Shown here: piece by piece, positions 24,211-36,024 of the stretch
Position numbering within the stretch: the stretch's first letter is position 1
Layout: every line of letters begins with the position of its first letter
DNA from: Sweltsa coloradensis
Taxonomy: Eukaryota > Arthropoda > Insecta > Plecoptera > Chloroperlidae
Direction of reading: 5' to 3'
Length of the DNA: 64,000 nucleotides
Assembly: GCA_024449915.1 (NCBI GenBank)
Contig: JAMZAV010000027.1
Coordinates: 868,001-932,000 of the forward strand
Made by a program: the position numbers and the translations under genes
Notes under the pieces: model-generated
Seen by the model: the letters and a program-made list of their open reading frames with translations, nothing else
Told to the model about the DNA's origin: nothing
The model's database searches: none

Positions 24211-24570
24211 CCCCAAAACCCCCCCCCCCCCCCCCCCCCCCACCCCCCCCCCCCCCCCCCCCAAAACCAAAAAAACCCCCCCCCCCCCCCCCCCGCCCCC
24301 AACCCAAAAAAAAAATTTTCCCCAAAAATTTTTGCATCCAAATTTTAAAATTTAATATTTTCCAAGGTTTTTTTTGTTACTACGTTTTTAAAAAAAAACA
24401 CCAAACCTTTTTTTTTTCCTTTCCCCCCGTTTTCCTTAAAAGATAATTTTGGTTAGAGTTTTTTTGGGGGGTTTTTATGATGGGAAATTTAAAATTAAAC
24501 TTTTAAATCCGTCGCTTATGTGGAAAAAAAAAAAACCCCTTTAAAAAAATTTATTTATGAAAAAAAAATG
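23610..24570. other. Homopolymer-stretched, probably low-quality sequence
   Basis: For nearly 1 kb almost every run of A, C, G or T is expanded to 3-30 bases, including long T and C runs at 24180-24300, with ordinary sequence on both sides. Real low-complexity DNA rarely expands all four bases at once. Unpolished homopolymer errors or a bad gap fill fit better. The Gly- and Lys-rich frames at 24113-24341 are artefacts of this. Confidence 0.75.
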
Positions 24571-24609
24571 AAACGTGTTGATTAAATTTCAAGTACATAA
24601 AATTTAAGA

Positions 24610-24700
24610 AACACATTTCCGGGGCGAATTTTTAAAACCAGCGTACAATATCCCCCACGGCAAGAAGGATATCTAGGTTCGATTCCAACTCCGGTCTGGG
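24610..24700 (+). mobile_element. tRNA-like B-box segment
   Basis: TAGGTTCGATTCCAACTCCGG near 24675 (20-base core GGTTCGATTCC) is a perfect pol III B box. The upstream A box is not clear. It lies just outside the distorted segment and is probably a SINE head whose 5' part is damaged. Confidence 0.3.
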
Positions 24701-25769
24701 GTTTAAATTCATGACTTTCGAAATATACGTTTAGAAGAATAGATTAACTTTCTCTGCCGTTAATTTGGCCACTGTGAATAGTTAGTTAAAAAAAGGCAGA
24801 TTTCTCAATTAAGAAGTTAGCATCAATCACAGAAGTTACGGTGGGAAGTGGTCTCCCGCACAATCGTACACGCCCGTCCGATATTTATTACCCTAAGGAA
24901 GTTTCGGGAAAGTAACCGAATCGCTCTATTAGATTTTCAAAGTCCAACTCCGAGAACGATCCCTCGCTAATCATTTTAACATGAAACGAAAAAGTTGCGT
25001 TCTTCCCCGTCAAAGTTCCCGCTGGTTTTTGCCTCCAGGTGGCTTCAGAAGTTGTGACTTGCTTGGCCTAGACTCGTTCTACGCGCGGCAGCATGACAAT
25101 GATAATTTCTCTTGTCAGAACAGCTGGCTTGGTGGGAACCTTATGGCTTAACAGGAAATGTCGTATATTGCTTTTACCTTAGCGGTTCTCGGTATGGATA
25201 TCGAGTTATAAAAAACATTTTGTTTAACTTTATTCTCTTGAATAGATTTCTGCAATACGGCATGTCCTCACACACAGTATTGGATTCAAGTCAGCATATT
25301 ATATAGTATCGAAGTTTCTAATATTCCAACCTTTCTTAAATTATATATCTGTATTTCGTCACGGAGAATCGAATACAAATAACGATTTCACCTTTTAACA
25401 TCAGTTTCTATTTATTAAAGTAGATTTAGATTAAACATTTACAATCATTTCACATCCTAAAACAAGCCACAATCTTCGTCTGTCTTTTTCTTAATCCCAA
25501 CAATAATTACTTAAATAGTCATATTATTAAAGTAACGACAGTGTAGATGCAAGTTTGCTTGTTTATATCCAAGTCTATGTGCTTATATTTTATGCGCATT
25601 GACTAGTCTAATCGTGGATAATTTTACTGCAGCTAGCAATTACAGTGATTTGTATACCATAACGATGAAATTGAATGAACACTTTTCAAGAGGTTAGTTT
25701 ATCAATTTAAAGGATGTCAAAAATAATAATAAAAAAAAAAAAATAATAGTCTAATAAATCAGTTCTTTT

Positions 25770-26035
25770 CTTTTCGTTTTTCTTTTCTTTTCTTTTATTT
25801 TCCTTTTTTATATCTGATTCATTAATTAATTGCATTGAATATCCTTTTTATTTTTATCAAAATTGTTGTGTTTTTTATGCATTGTTGTTGTAATGTTACT
25901 GTTTCAAATATTTACTTAACTGTTATTCATTGTTGTCTCCGCATGTAATTAGATTTATTTAGTTGTCCTCCTTTGTAATCAGTTTTTTAACTGAATAGGA
26001 TAGACGTTAAATAAATAAATTTTAAAAAAAAATTA
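25770..26035 (+). repeat. Retroelement 3' tail family R2, copy 2
   Basis: Preceded by a (TTTTC)n run, it shares with the copies at 4556 and 56425 the ordered blocks ATATCTGATTCATT, TTATGCATTGTTGTTG, TTGTAATCAG, ACTGAATAGGATAGACG and an (AATA)n end. The shared terminal GATAGACGTTAAATAA is identical in this copy and the third. Confidence 0.8.
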
Positions 26036-26670
26036 ATAAAAATGTACAAATTTAATTTCGTTACATGTAAAATATCCATCGTTGTACGATACAGATCTTG
26101 ATTTTCAGTTGCAAGTCCACTGAGCCTGGGTTTCTGAATGAATGACAGTAAATAGCTCTGACTGGGCTAAGAGTCAAGGAGTAAGATGAATGCCATCCAA
26201 TTGAAACTTTGTTTAATACTTTCTAGCAAATGAGTTCAAACTTGAAACGTCCGTTTGAATCTTCAAGAATTGATCTGTATGAGCAACTACTTAGAAGAGT
26301 TTTGACCTTTACAAGAGTTACGGCCTAATTTGTTAGCTGTTGGTGTGACTGTGACTAATTAATTGATTGACGTAAGATTGATTGAGTGCTTTTTTTGGAG
26401 ATGAGAAAAGCCGAGAAAGTTAAAAAAGCTCAGTCACGTTTCTTGGCTTTCAATTGACAGTTAGTCTGGAGTTCGTTAACCGAATGCTACATTTGGCCGC
26501 ACTGTTTCAACGAACCGACCCGTTCTGCTGAAATCGGTTGACTTTTCCTCAACGGACATGTTTCGTTTGTGGGTTTATATTTGCGTGGACGAGTGATGCT
26601 ATTTTAGTGTGATCAAGATCAAAAGCGTATCCTTGGGGATGGGGGGCAATTATGACTTAAGCTTCTTCAA

Positions 26671-26712
26671 TCCCCCTATTCCAAATCCCCAATCCCCAAT
26701 CCCCAATCCTCC
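26671..26712. repeat. (CCCCAAT)n short tandem repeat
   Basis: Several ATCCCCA/CCCCAAT units lie in tandem after a CCCCTATTCC lead-in. Confidence 0.85.
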
Positions 26713-27345
26713 TCAACGCAATTATACGATATTTAATAGACCATAGCGAGACCCATTCATGTGGAATAATTATAACCTATTAATTTACAATTGATAAAAA
26801 AGTGTTTAAATGCTTTCAAATTCATACTAATTTGATTTCTTTTCATTGTCAAAGGAGTACGAATTGAAGAAGAAAAAAATACAAATTAAAGTTGCGACAT
26901 CCAAATCTTATTTATTTTCAACAACATATCTTCTAATAAATGCAATTCGAGTTACTTAATTTGTATCTATATGCACAATTCTTCAATTCGACATTTTCAC
27001 AAATCATTTTAATAAGCTACGCATTCGTTGTGTGTTTTCCATATTAAATCATTATTTTTGTAGAATCAGTTCGCCATCTCATAAATAATGTAATACATAT
27101 CATTTATTAACTATTGTTTTGATGTTATTTTTGTGAACCTGTTTTGTATGTTTTATAGAATTTCTTTATTTATCTGTTTTTTTACGTTTATGACATTTTT
27201 GAATTTTTATTACGCTTGATGAAACTTGTCAGAAATTCAGTATTCATGTATTAATAATTAAACGGGTCATGCAGCGAGAATACACCTTGTTTGGAAAATA
27301 TACCCCCACCCTTCCTGATCCCACCATATCATTGCACTGAATTAT

Positions 27346-27895
27346 TGGACGAGCGAAGCGAAGACTTCAATTTCATTGACCCCCGAAAAAATTTAACTCG
27401 GGTAATTTTTTTCTAACTGTTCGCGCTCTACCGGGCAAATGGCATTTATGCGATCTTGATAAAAATTGGAGAGGACCTTCTAAATTTCTAAACTTAGATT
27501 TGCCAAGTTTTTGGGTACAATCGAAGAAATATTTCTCATGAATATTTTTACGATTTTTTTCGATTTTTAATGCGATATTTTCGTGACATTTGGGCCGATT
27601 TTGACCAAACGGGTGGGGCTACAACGTTCATATTTCACATGGACATTAAGGTAATAGTGATGTATTGCATTTTGAAAGAAAAAGTTGAAAAAGTTAGCCA
27701 GAATCTATAGAAAAAACGATTTTATAATGAGTATTTTTTTAGGTATATAATAACAATTAACAAGTAACAATAGAATTACTTGACAACAATCACCTATAAT
27801 GAGTTCAAAAAGCACTTGCAAAGGTAAAGAGATCCCACGCAAACTAAAAACTTTCAAAAAAGCTCATCTATCAACGCGACTAAAAAAAGCGTTCG
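27346..27895 (+). repeat. Dispersed repeat family R1, copy B (one internal unit)
   Basis: It begins TTGGACGAGCGAAGCGAAG and proceeds through the same blocks as the copy at 41. It retains one full internal unit with GACCAAACGGGTGGGGCT and ACATGGACATTAAGGT (around 27613-27652). It ends near AAAAGCGTTCGC. The frame that starts at 27799 begins inside the repeat and runs out of its end, so it is not taken as a gene. Confidence 0.8.
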
Positions 27896-28028
27896 CGAAG
27901 CGGCCTAGTAATATCAAATTCTTACAGCGTCGGCGCGTAGGCTATGCTATGTCGCAAATGTTAAATGTTAATTTAATTACCTACTTTAATATTTACTTTA
28001 ATATCAATTTATTACATTTACTATTCAG

Positions 28029-28146
28029 GGATATCACACACAATTCTGTGTTAAAGGGCTATGCCCGTTGTGACATTCCTTACGATTGTGAACATAATGT
28101 TGATCATTGAATAATAATAAATAAATAAATAAATAAATAAATAAAT
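28029..28146 (+). repeat. Retroelement-like 3' end with (AATA)n tail
   Basis: A GC-richer stretch (GGGCTATGCCCGTTGTGAC near 28056) ends directly in TGATCATTGAATAATAATAA and nine or so AATA units. It looks like a 3' terminus of a SINE or non-LTR element of another family than R2. Confidence 0.4.
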
Positions 28147-28439
28147 GTAAATTACTTCTGTCCCTCCGATTCTGTTTGTGTACGTACACTGTAACCATTA
28201 GTCAGCACATTTATTTTCTACTTACTTAGAATGCATGGTGCACCGGTACGTTGTTAGACAAATTGTTTCTCGTTTCATTTGGCTGAGTGGTTTGCTCAAA
28301 TTTCTCGACAAAATTAGACAGACTAAGTTCTTTGGAATGAACACGTTGATCTGGTTCGAAATAATACTCATCGCCTGTTTGTTTTGAATAAGTGAACGGT
28401 GTTCTGTCAGCGTGTTTTGACTTGATTGATACCAAATTG

Positions 28440-28490
28440 AATTGGGAACGGGATAGAATAGAGTAGAATCGAATTGAATCGAATCGAATT
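28440..28490. repeat. Degenerate (GAATC)n microsatellite
   Basis: AGAATCGAATTGAATCGAAT is a short pentanucleotide array with point changes. Confidence 0.8.
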
Positions 28491-28714
28491 TGGAGACTAC
28501 ACGGTTAGAAAAACTGGTGAAAATTGCCGAGTGACGCTGTGATGGTTGACAAGGGTATCACAGCATAAATAAACGTCGATGGAACTTGTTGAAGGCATCG
28601 TTCACAAACTAGAACACATGGTATCGTAATAGCATAAACACGCATGGAGAGTTTGTTGGTGGGGCTTGCCCTGCTACGGGCTACCTCAGTATAGATGGTA
28701 GTTTTGGAACGGAC

Positions 28715-29010
28715 GGCCCAAAAGCTCGGCCCGACTTTCGGGCCGGGCCGGGACGCTTTTATTATTTATTTATGGGCTTTAAGCCGGGCCGGTCGATCCA
28801 GTTACAACGGTATACTAGTAGAACTAAGAAATACTAACATAATATTACACTATATCTGATGTCTAAGACGACGCTGACAGAGCCTCTACCGCGAATCTAA
28901 AAGTCATCATGATATTTATAGTCTTCGAAAGAACCGAGTTTCTGGGCTGACTTTCGGGCTTTCGGGCCGACTTTCGGGCAAGTATCATCATTTTTCGAGT
29001 GGGTCGGGCC
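28715..29010. mobile_element. CGGGCC-rich fragment, hAT-like subterminal repeats, with nested insert
   Basis: Units such as GACTTTCGGGCCGGGCCGGG (28732) and CTTTCGGGCCGACTTTCGGGC (from 28957; shared core CTTTCGGGCCG) repeat several times at both edges of a more ordinary core. ATTATTTATTTATGGGCTTT at 28760 looks like the reversed tail of another element inserted into this array. Similar CGGGCC arrays are known from ends of some hAT transposons. The assignment is inference, and no transposase was seen. Confidence 0.35.
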
Positions 29011-32000
29011 GCCGTTTTTTTAAAACAATATTTTATTTACATCTGTATCGCACTGCGGGATTGCGTCGAGGGACCCGCTAATGTCGGTAAAATCAGTGTA
29101 ATCATCCATGGTGCAGAAGATCTTGCCATACATTCTGTAATTTGTGCCAGAACTGTGTTGTAAGGAATACTATTGTAAACGAATGATTTATAAGCTCTCT
29201 TGGTAAGAAATATGTAGGCCTACTGTGCGCATTGACCTTGAAGGTAAATATGTTCCCTAATATAATCAATAGGCCTATATACGTTTTTATTTTGTGTACT
29301 TGAGAATGTTGGATTAAAATAACCCAAACACATAAACGGTTCTTAATAAGTGCAATAAGTCACTGCAGTGCATGCCTACAGTTCGCGAACTATTTATGAA
29401 AGTTTGTTTCCATAATAGATTATTTACATTCTCTCCGAAATATAGTAATTTTCTTACTTAGTGGGCATACTGTACATTGAAATGTATCAAAAAACAAGAA
29501 TATAAGATATTTAAATCAAGTTATTGTTAATTTATTGCTTTAAAAAAAGTCAGACGGTCAGAATTGTGAAATACCATTTAGATATTAAAAAGTAGTGGAA
29601 ATTCTAATTTTATTGTAGGTTTACAATATAAAATATATCCAAAGTGCCCTGGTTGTTGAATTTGATTTAAATCTCTCTTTGGTATTAGACACATTTACAA
29701 ACATTTTAGTGAAGACTGATTACTGCACAGACAAAATTTAGTTTTAGTTTTTACAAAATCATGTATTGTTGATGGGGGCTGAGTTGTATGCCTTTGTTTG
29801 ATATAAAGTGATGCGTTTGTATACATCAAATTTGATATCTGCGCTAGATCCAACATAGCAAACTTCCCTTCGTGAATGACATGGTTGTTACTTTGTAATC
29901 TCCCTGAATATGACGTTGCACAGAATGAAACGTGTGCGTGTAAGTACATTAGTACGGCACGCCCTTAGGGCGCGGCCCAGCTAAGTAGGTACCGAGTCTA
30001 CAACATTACATTACGAACCCTGTAATGTTGTTCTTGTCTTACGATCTGGACTCTTTCATTTCCATACAAACAACCCGACTTCAAGGGGCTCTCATTGACG
30101 AAGCATTACGTCGAGTTGTTTGCATCGTCAACTAGCACAAAGTTCGTATCATACTGCGGCAAAGTATTTTTTTCTCAGCGAAAAATATGTAAAGTAAAAA
30201 TTTATTTACATAAAAAAGATAACACAAAATCGCAAACGTTAGATTGTTTATTTCAAAATAAATAAACATAGATTAAATTATTGTATTTTGTAAGTTTATC
30301 AAAAATGCCACCTTGATACAATTTGTTTATTAAATATGTAATTTTTGTTTCTTTTTATCAGAATGAGTTGATTATTTTGTATCTATCAATGCTTTAATTT
30401 AATATATTCACAGTAAATCATTAATTTTGAATAATATGTGCGGCAAAACTTTCCTCTTATATGTAGTTGTGAGGAAATTCGCTGTTTGTTACCGAACAAA
30501 TGAAATAAATATTTTCTTAGTGTGACCTTTATAACTTTGGTCTTCTCAAGGTTTGGGTTGCGCATACCGTAACTGAGACAAATTAGGATTTTTACCCAGA
30601 AATAAATTATTGTTTTTAGTCTCCATTATAATAGCTGTAAGTGTATTTCTTCAGGATCAGTTAAAAAATATAAACTTTATAAATGTATTAACTATTGTTA
30701 TTTATAACTAAATTATCCATGAATATATTTATATATTGAGAATACGTCGACTTTGTTTCAACTAAATTAAATCGCAGCACATAATTCCATTGCAGAACTA
30801 TCTCTTTATTTTTGTTTTAAGTAAGTCCTTTGTTTTACCAGCGTTTAGTTACAACTTGGCACTGCAGTAAGAACGTTTCTTTATTGTTTTAAGTAGAAAA
30901 TAACAAAGCATACGGCATGAACTTTCGTAGAACATTGCTGATTATTTTGTAACTTAATCAAATATATATTATTGGACTAATCAACGATTTTATAAGCATT
31001 ATAACTTAGCCTAACTGTGTTGTTTGTATTATGTCGCGATACATTAAAACGTGAACCTATTTACGCAATGGAGAAGACGAATAAGTAATCATAATTAATC
31101 ATATCTTCAAATAACCATTTTCACACTCTAGGCTATACAAGGCGCTATTTATACACTTCAAAGATATTATCTCCAAACACGAAACAATATTAAATACTTA
31201 GCTGCCAGGCCTGGGTAGATGAAAGAATTATAGCCAATATAATAGAAGATAAAAACATCATTTGACGAGTGCTTGTTACGAGGCTAATCCTCGTAATTAT
31301 CACAAAGTTAATAGACTAGATTAACGATATTGAAGAAATCGATTTTCGATTAGTAGATTTATATTATCATTACCACTACCGCGCTGTCAGGCCTTATTAA
31401 TTGCGAGCATTATAAATGAGCTTTTATAATTAATCACCTCTTCTTCCTATAAGAACTTAAACGGGAACGAATAACGTGCAACCCATAACGTGTAATGCAC
31501 GAACTGGAGATATTTTTTAATGCAATTTTATAAACACACCTCTATAAAGGTTGTGATCCCGTCGATAATAATCAAACAACTCACACCATGTTATATTTCT
31601 TTTGCTGACATGTGTCACAGCAGTAAATATGTAATGTTGTCGCTTTCAAATAGTATTTGCTGTGTTTACCCAATCATGTTAAAATGTTTTTTATCATCTC
31701 TCGCAGTTAAGTATGCACATAAGCATAGGTCTGAAATTGAAATTATATCAAAATTCCAAAACTATGCATACACGTCTTATGTAAAATTATTTTTAAAAAT
31801 TGTATATTTAGCACAATATATTAAATATTTAGAAAATTAGTACAGACATAACTATTTGTGTTTTAGTTGCTTTATTATGGCATCGTTTACATAACGTAGG
31901 CCTACGTCAATACATTAATTATTTCTTTTACTTCGTATTATTGTTAATCTTTTCCCAAGAGAGTGTAACACAAATTGATATAATACAATGATTACTTCGG

Positions 32001-32420
32001 AAAGTATAACAGTTTCTCACACTCATTTTAGAGAACATTCTTTAAGTGAGATACATTGTTGGCATTGTTCTAAAAGTAAAACTTTCCTAAATTATGCGCT
32101 TTAAAGTGGGCTAAAGTTTTTAGTGTGCGCACAAAATGTTGATAGCTAGTTACTATCAGATTGCAACTTACAAGGGCCGCTTAGTTTCGTAACCATATAC
32201 CCACGAGCTGGTCTTTAAAGTTATAAACATTTCTAACTTTCCTGATGAGTCCCTGAGATACCTCCCTAGTTTTAATTACACGCTCGGTGTGCACGGATAA
32301 TTTAGGGTTCTCTTTTGACAACGCCGTCAAATGGAGCACATCATGTTATAAAACTTTACATTCCCTTTATGTTCAACACGAGGCCTATGGTCGACGTGCT
32401 TTAGTAAAATGTATAGGTGT
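29011..32420. other. AT-rich non-coding stretch
   Basis: No gene was recognised. It holds a perfect 11-bp hairpin at 30000-30031, three TAGGCCTA octamers (29215, 29270, 31897) and a 106-codon ATG frame at 31520-31840 with no recognisable content. Confidence 0.5.
30000..30031. other. Perfect 11-bp stem-loop
   Basis: ACAACATTACA pairs exactly with TGTAATGTTGT across a 10-base loop. About 35 bp upstream lies another small inverted repeat, CGCCC-TTA-GGGCG. Confidence 0.7.
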
Positions 32421-32990
32421 CAGTGGTGTAGCTATAGGATTGTGGGAAGCTCTGCTTTGCCGGATTCACTAATCACAATAAACTTCAAACTAGTGACGAT
32501 TGTAGGACTTGCTGTATTCACTAATCACAATAAACTTCAATATGAGGATTGTAGGACTCTGCTGTATTTACTAATCACAAGCCACTACAAACTGGTGATG
32601 ATGTGGATTGTGCTGTGCTCACTTATCACATAAACTTAAGTGAGGAATGTGAGACTCTGCTGTATATAATAATCTAAAGACGTTTCAAACAATCAAACTA
32701 TTGATGATTGATGATTGTAGGACTCTGCTGTATTCACTATCACAATACTTCGAACTATTGAGGATTGTATGACTTTTTGGTTTTAGCGGATTCGCTAATC
32801 TCAATAAACTTCAATCTTTTGACGATTGTAGGGCTCTTCTGTATTCAATAATCACAAAAAATACAAATTATTAAGATTGTAGGACTATGCTGTAATCACT
32901 CCACACAAAGCACTTCAAACTATTGAGGATGTTATCACTTTTTGGTTTTGCTGGATTCACTAATCACAATTCACTTGAAACGGAAACGTT
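32421..32990. repeat. Degenerate minisatellite behind a hAT-like end
   Basis: CAGTGGTGTAGCTATAGG at 32421 resembles the CAGTGGCGTAGC-type terminal repeat of many hAT elements. About nine imperfect units of 50-75 bp follow, each with some of CACTAATCACAATAAACTTC, GATTGTAGGACT and CTGCTGTATTCACT, up to about 32990. The units vary in length and are strongly diverged. A matching right-hand terminal repeat was not found. Confidence 0.7.
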
Positions 32991-33420
32991 GGTACTAACT
33001 ATGCACCTGAATCCAGGTAAAAGTGAATAAGTAGTCCGGTTGTTGATGAGGAATTTATATTTGTTAAGCATTTTCTTTTCTTAAGAAAATTTAAATTGAG
33101 TATTTTCGAAAATTACTATAAAATAATTATCGTAAATTTTCGACTTGTAATTATCGAATTTAAAAGAAAAAAGTGTATAATTGAATTTCATAATTTCGAT
33201 GCGGAAATTTTACTAAAATACCTGTAATAAAACTTAACGTTTGTGTTCATTGATAAATTAACTTTTTTGTAAAGAATTTAAAAATCATATTGGTTCGATT
33301 GTTTAAAAAATAGTTTTTATACAACGCTTACATTTCAAGTAATTCAAATTCATGAAATTATTCTTAAACAAAGTCATTAGTATGACAAGCATTATTGTAG
33401 TCGAAGAAATGTTTAAACAA

Positions 33421-33674
33421 TAAAAAAAAATCGTAAAATTACGATTTTCATGAGAAATAATTTTCCGATTGTGCTCAAAAACGTGGCAGTTCTAAGTTTA
33501 GAGATTTCGAAGACCTCCATAAAATTTCATCGCAATCTGAGTATCGGTTTAGCCGGAATCGTGTTAACAAACAGACAAAAATACATCTAAAAAAAAGAAA
33601 AAAAAACATTCCGGATTTTTTTCTCCAGTGTAGTGAAATGGAATCTTCGCTTCGCTCGCTTCGCTCATCCAATT
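33421..33674 (-). repeat. Dispersed repeat family R1, copy C (truncated)
   Basis: On the plus strand it starts at the conserved hairpin AAATCGTAAAATTACGATTT and continues through AAAAACGTGGCAGTTCTAAG. It reaches AACAAACAGACAAAA and ends in CTTCGCTTCGCTCGCTTCGC then TCATCCAATT. Only the terminal third of the family is present, and the terminal nonamer repeat has an extra copy compared with 52997. Confidence 0.8.
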
Positions 33675-33680
33675 AATAAA

Positions 33681-34785
33681 GAATTTATTTGTAACAATTC
33701 TAATTTATCTAATGAAAATTAGAATTTGCTATTTTCGAACAACCTAGGCCTATAACAACAATTATCGTAAAAGTTTGCTCCGACTGGGATTCACGACAAT
33801 TCCTCACGATAAGTGCTATAATGAATTTCTATGTTCGCAATGCGGATTTATGCTTAAAACCCCTATAATAACTTATACAGCATTATTGATTATTGTCATA
33901 AATTACTTCTTGAAAGTAATTAAATTTCATATTGGTTCCGTGTATTAACTAATTTTGCATTATACCAACGATTATCATGTTCAAAGTAGATTCTAGTTCA
34001 TGAAATTTACTTTAAACCAGTAAGTCTTATAGTATGTTTAATTTTCAATCACCATAATGTATTGAGCAAAAACTATTCTCTTCGTTAAATTCTTAAATAA
34101 CATTCTTATTACTTTATGTAGAAACTTTCATCTCGAGTAGAATATTCATCAAACTACCTTCATAATCCACTAATATCTAAAGCGAACAAACTTAAAAATC
34201 GATTCGCTATCGGTAAATATTTCCTTTCAAGATAGCGGCTAGATGAGCTAATTTGCTTGAGTAGAAGAGTGGTGTGTTACTAAGCGTCAGGGGGGTGGGA
34301 AAGAAGGTAAGGAGTACAGGTGATTTGATAAAGTTAAGATGACATGGTTTGATAAGCTCGGGGGAAAAAGCTTGAGAGAAAAACTATGCGAAGCCAATGT
34401 TGCTGCTGCAAACAAGCATACATTATAGAAGGCCCTTCTATACGGGTGAAAAGCCGATGACAAATTGTCCCCGAAGTATTCGTTAAAAGTTGTGAGACAT
34501 ACCATTACATCAATACATCACAATATTTACGACATGTTTTAAGTTGTTGCTTGCTTCAGTTAACTTTTTCTGATAAAATTAGTACGCAAAAATGTATCTG
34601 CCCTGTGATCTATCTACGGGGAGGGATAATGATGCTAAACATAAGTTATCAGCCTAGCTCCAAGTCATTTATCTAGACATGAACTCTCTTCACGGCGTTT
34701 TGAGTATGATAACTGGCAAGCAGACTAGACGCAATGCGCCGAGTGAAGAGTTGATAACTAATGATGTGGTAAAAATAAATACTGC
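33681..34785. other. AT-rich non-coding stretch, nothing recognised
   Basis: One TAGGCCTA at 33745. Short minus-strand frames (for example 34287-34505) have no support. Confidence 0.5.
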
Positions 34786-34789
34786 TTTT

Positions 34790-34995
34790 TCGTTAAAAGG
34801 TCCGCTAAATAAATATAAAAATAAATAGTAAGTAATTTAAAAGTGTGTGTAATGTGTGTGTAGTATGTTATACACAGCAATTTCGGACCCGGTGTAACTG
34901 ACTGACTTTCAATCAGGATTGCCGGTGGCGGGATTCGAACCCGTGACCTCCCAATCAGAGACTCACACGTGTTACGCATGACTGCAGTATGTCTA
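34790..34995 (-). mobile_element. tRNA-derived SINE, minus strand
   Basis: On the minus strand a perfect B box (GGGTTCGAATCCCGCC, about 34930) sits in GAGGTCACGGGTTCGAATC. A body containing CACCGGGTCCGAAATTGC and a T/A-rich tail follow. One minus-strand frame across it reads SRVRIPP, the usual translation of a tRNA T-arm and a standard sign of a false ORF. The A box (near GCAGTCATGCG) is weak. Confidence 0.55.
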
Positions 34996-35212
34996 TGTCG
35001 ATCAAAAAACAAGTCATATTTGCACTGTCAACATTCAAAAACACAAAATATCAACTAAATTATTTTATATTGGGACCTATAGAATGGTGCTGAATGTACT
35101 CGAAATATAGCAAGTTTTAGATTTATGTGAATAAATAATGTCCAAAAACGTTGGTTTCATCAACACAACTTGTAAAAATTATGGGTTCTAGAAAGAGCCT
35201 TTTATATCAAAT

Positions 35213-35440
35213 TCAGGAGTGGTGGAAATAGCATTGACTGTTTAAACGAATATTCCTTATATTAATATTTCCAGCGTTTTTACAGCACAAATGTGTAACT
35301 CCAACACTGGGCGCCTTGACATTAATTTTGCGACATTGTGCGTGTGCGGGCATAATTTGTCCACGTACAGGATACTGTTGTCGTTCTTCTGACAATGTGA
35401 TGAAGTACAGTTTGGAGAATTGAGACGTTTCAAACTGCAA
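35213..35440 (-). pseudogene. Decayed Cys-rich coding fragment, possibly piggyBac-type transposase C-terminus
   Basis: The minus-strand frame contains HAQCRKINVKAPSVGVTHLC followed by CKNAG and, near its end, CYFHH. The order Cys, about a dozen residues, T-x-x-C, then a late C-[FY]-x-x-H resembles the C-terminal Cys-rich domain of piggyBac transposases (C..C, T(R)..C..C, CF..YH). Several cysteines expected there are missing. No DDD catalytic domain lies beside it. An unrelated decayed gene is equally possible. Confidence 0.2.
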
Positions 35441-35494
35441 ACTGGGTTTCTACAATGGAAATATCAGAGCGTTCGTTACTGATTGAGATATCGT

Positions 35495-35590
35495 GTGTCG
35501 ATCAGCTATTTGCGTCGGATTGAGAGCAGGCGAGTAGCCAATCTGGAAACGGTGCGAGTAGCGGCGCCGCACGTAATCTCGCAGCACTAT
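35495..35590. promoter_or_regulatory. CpG-rich, CCAAT-containing patch, candidate promoter
   Basis: AGTAGCCAATCTGG near 35534 (CCAAT box) is followed by GCGAGTAGCGGCGCCGCACG, a local CpG cluster in AT-rich DNA. About 450 bp downstream a good acceptor precedes a small ATG frame (36025). No TATA box was seen. Confidence 0.25.
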
Positions 35591-35713
35591 TCTACATTTA
35601 TTTTCAAGTTGTATGTTTTAAAATAGCAGGTTTACGAGCTCGCTATATGTGTCGTACGTGATTTATGTGATTTTAAGAAATAACACGTGGTTTACGTGAT
35701 TTTAAATTTGTCT

Positions 35714-35787
35714 TGTAGCTCAATTAGGAACATTGGTACGTACGTACACTGACAATATAAATGGGTGCAAGTCCCAGCCTGCCAAAT
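35714..35787 (+). mobile_element. tRNA-like sequence, SINE head or tRNA pseudogene
   Basis: TGTAGCTCAATTAGG is a good A box, and GGGTGCAAGTCCCAGCC about 45 bp later is a B box with one or two changes. GCCA and an A-rich tail follow. Acceptor and D stems do not pair properly, so a functional tRNA is not claimed. Confidence 0.45.
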
Positions 35788-36024
35788 AAAATTATTTCTT
35801 TGATATAAGTTTTTATTGACAAATATCACATAACAATGTGTATTTTTAAATAATCATGTGTTGGTTTCATGAACTGTTTTTAAATGTAACTAATTACTAT
35901 CGAAGTATTGGTTATAAAGCTACACGGAAACCAACTTTATAATAGAAAACCGAACTGTGCATCATTCGGTATCTCTCCATCATGTTTTATAGTATAATTC
36001 CCTTATCGTAGTTTACTTTACAGC

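Noticed and set aside
24113..24341. Gly-rich and Lys-rich frames on the minus strand
   Set aside because: They come from long C and T runs in the homopolymer-distorted segment.
27799..28110. 103-codon basic frame with many Lys and Arg
   Set aside because: It starts inside an R1 repeat copy, is not conserved in the other copies and ends in unrelated sequence.
31520..31840. 106-codon ATG frame
   Set aside because: AT-driven composition, no motif or splice context; this length is expected by chance.
34758..35012. 84-codon minus-strand frame containing SRVRIPP
   Set aside because: SRVRIPP is the usual false translation of a tRNA T-arm; the frame covers a SINE.
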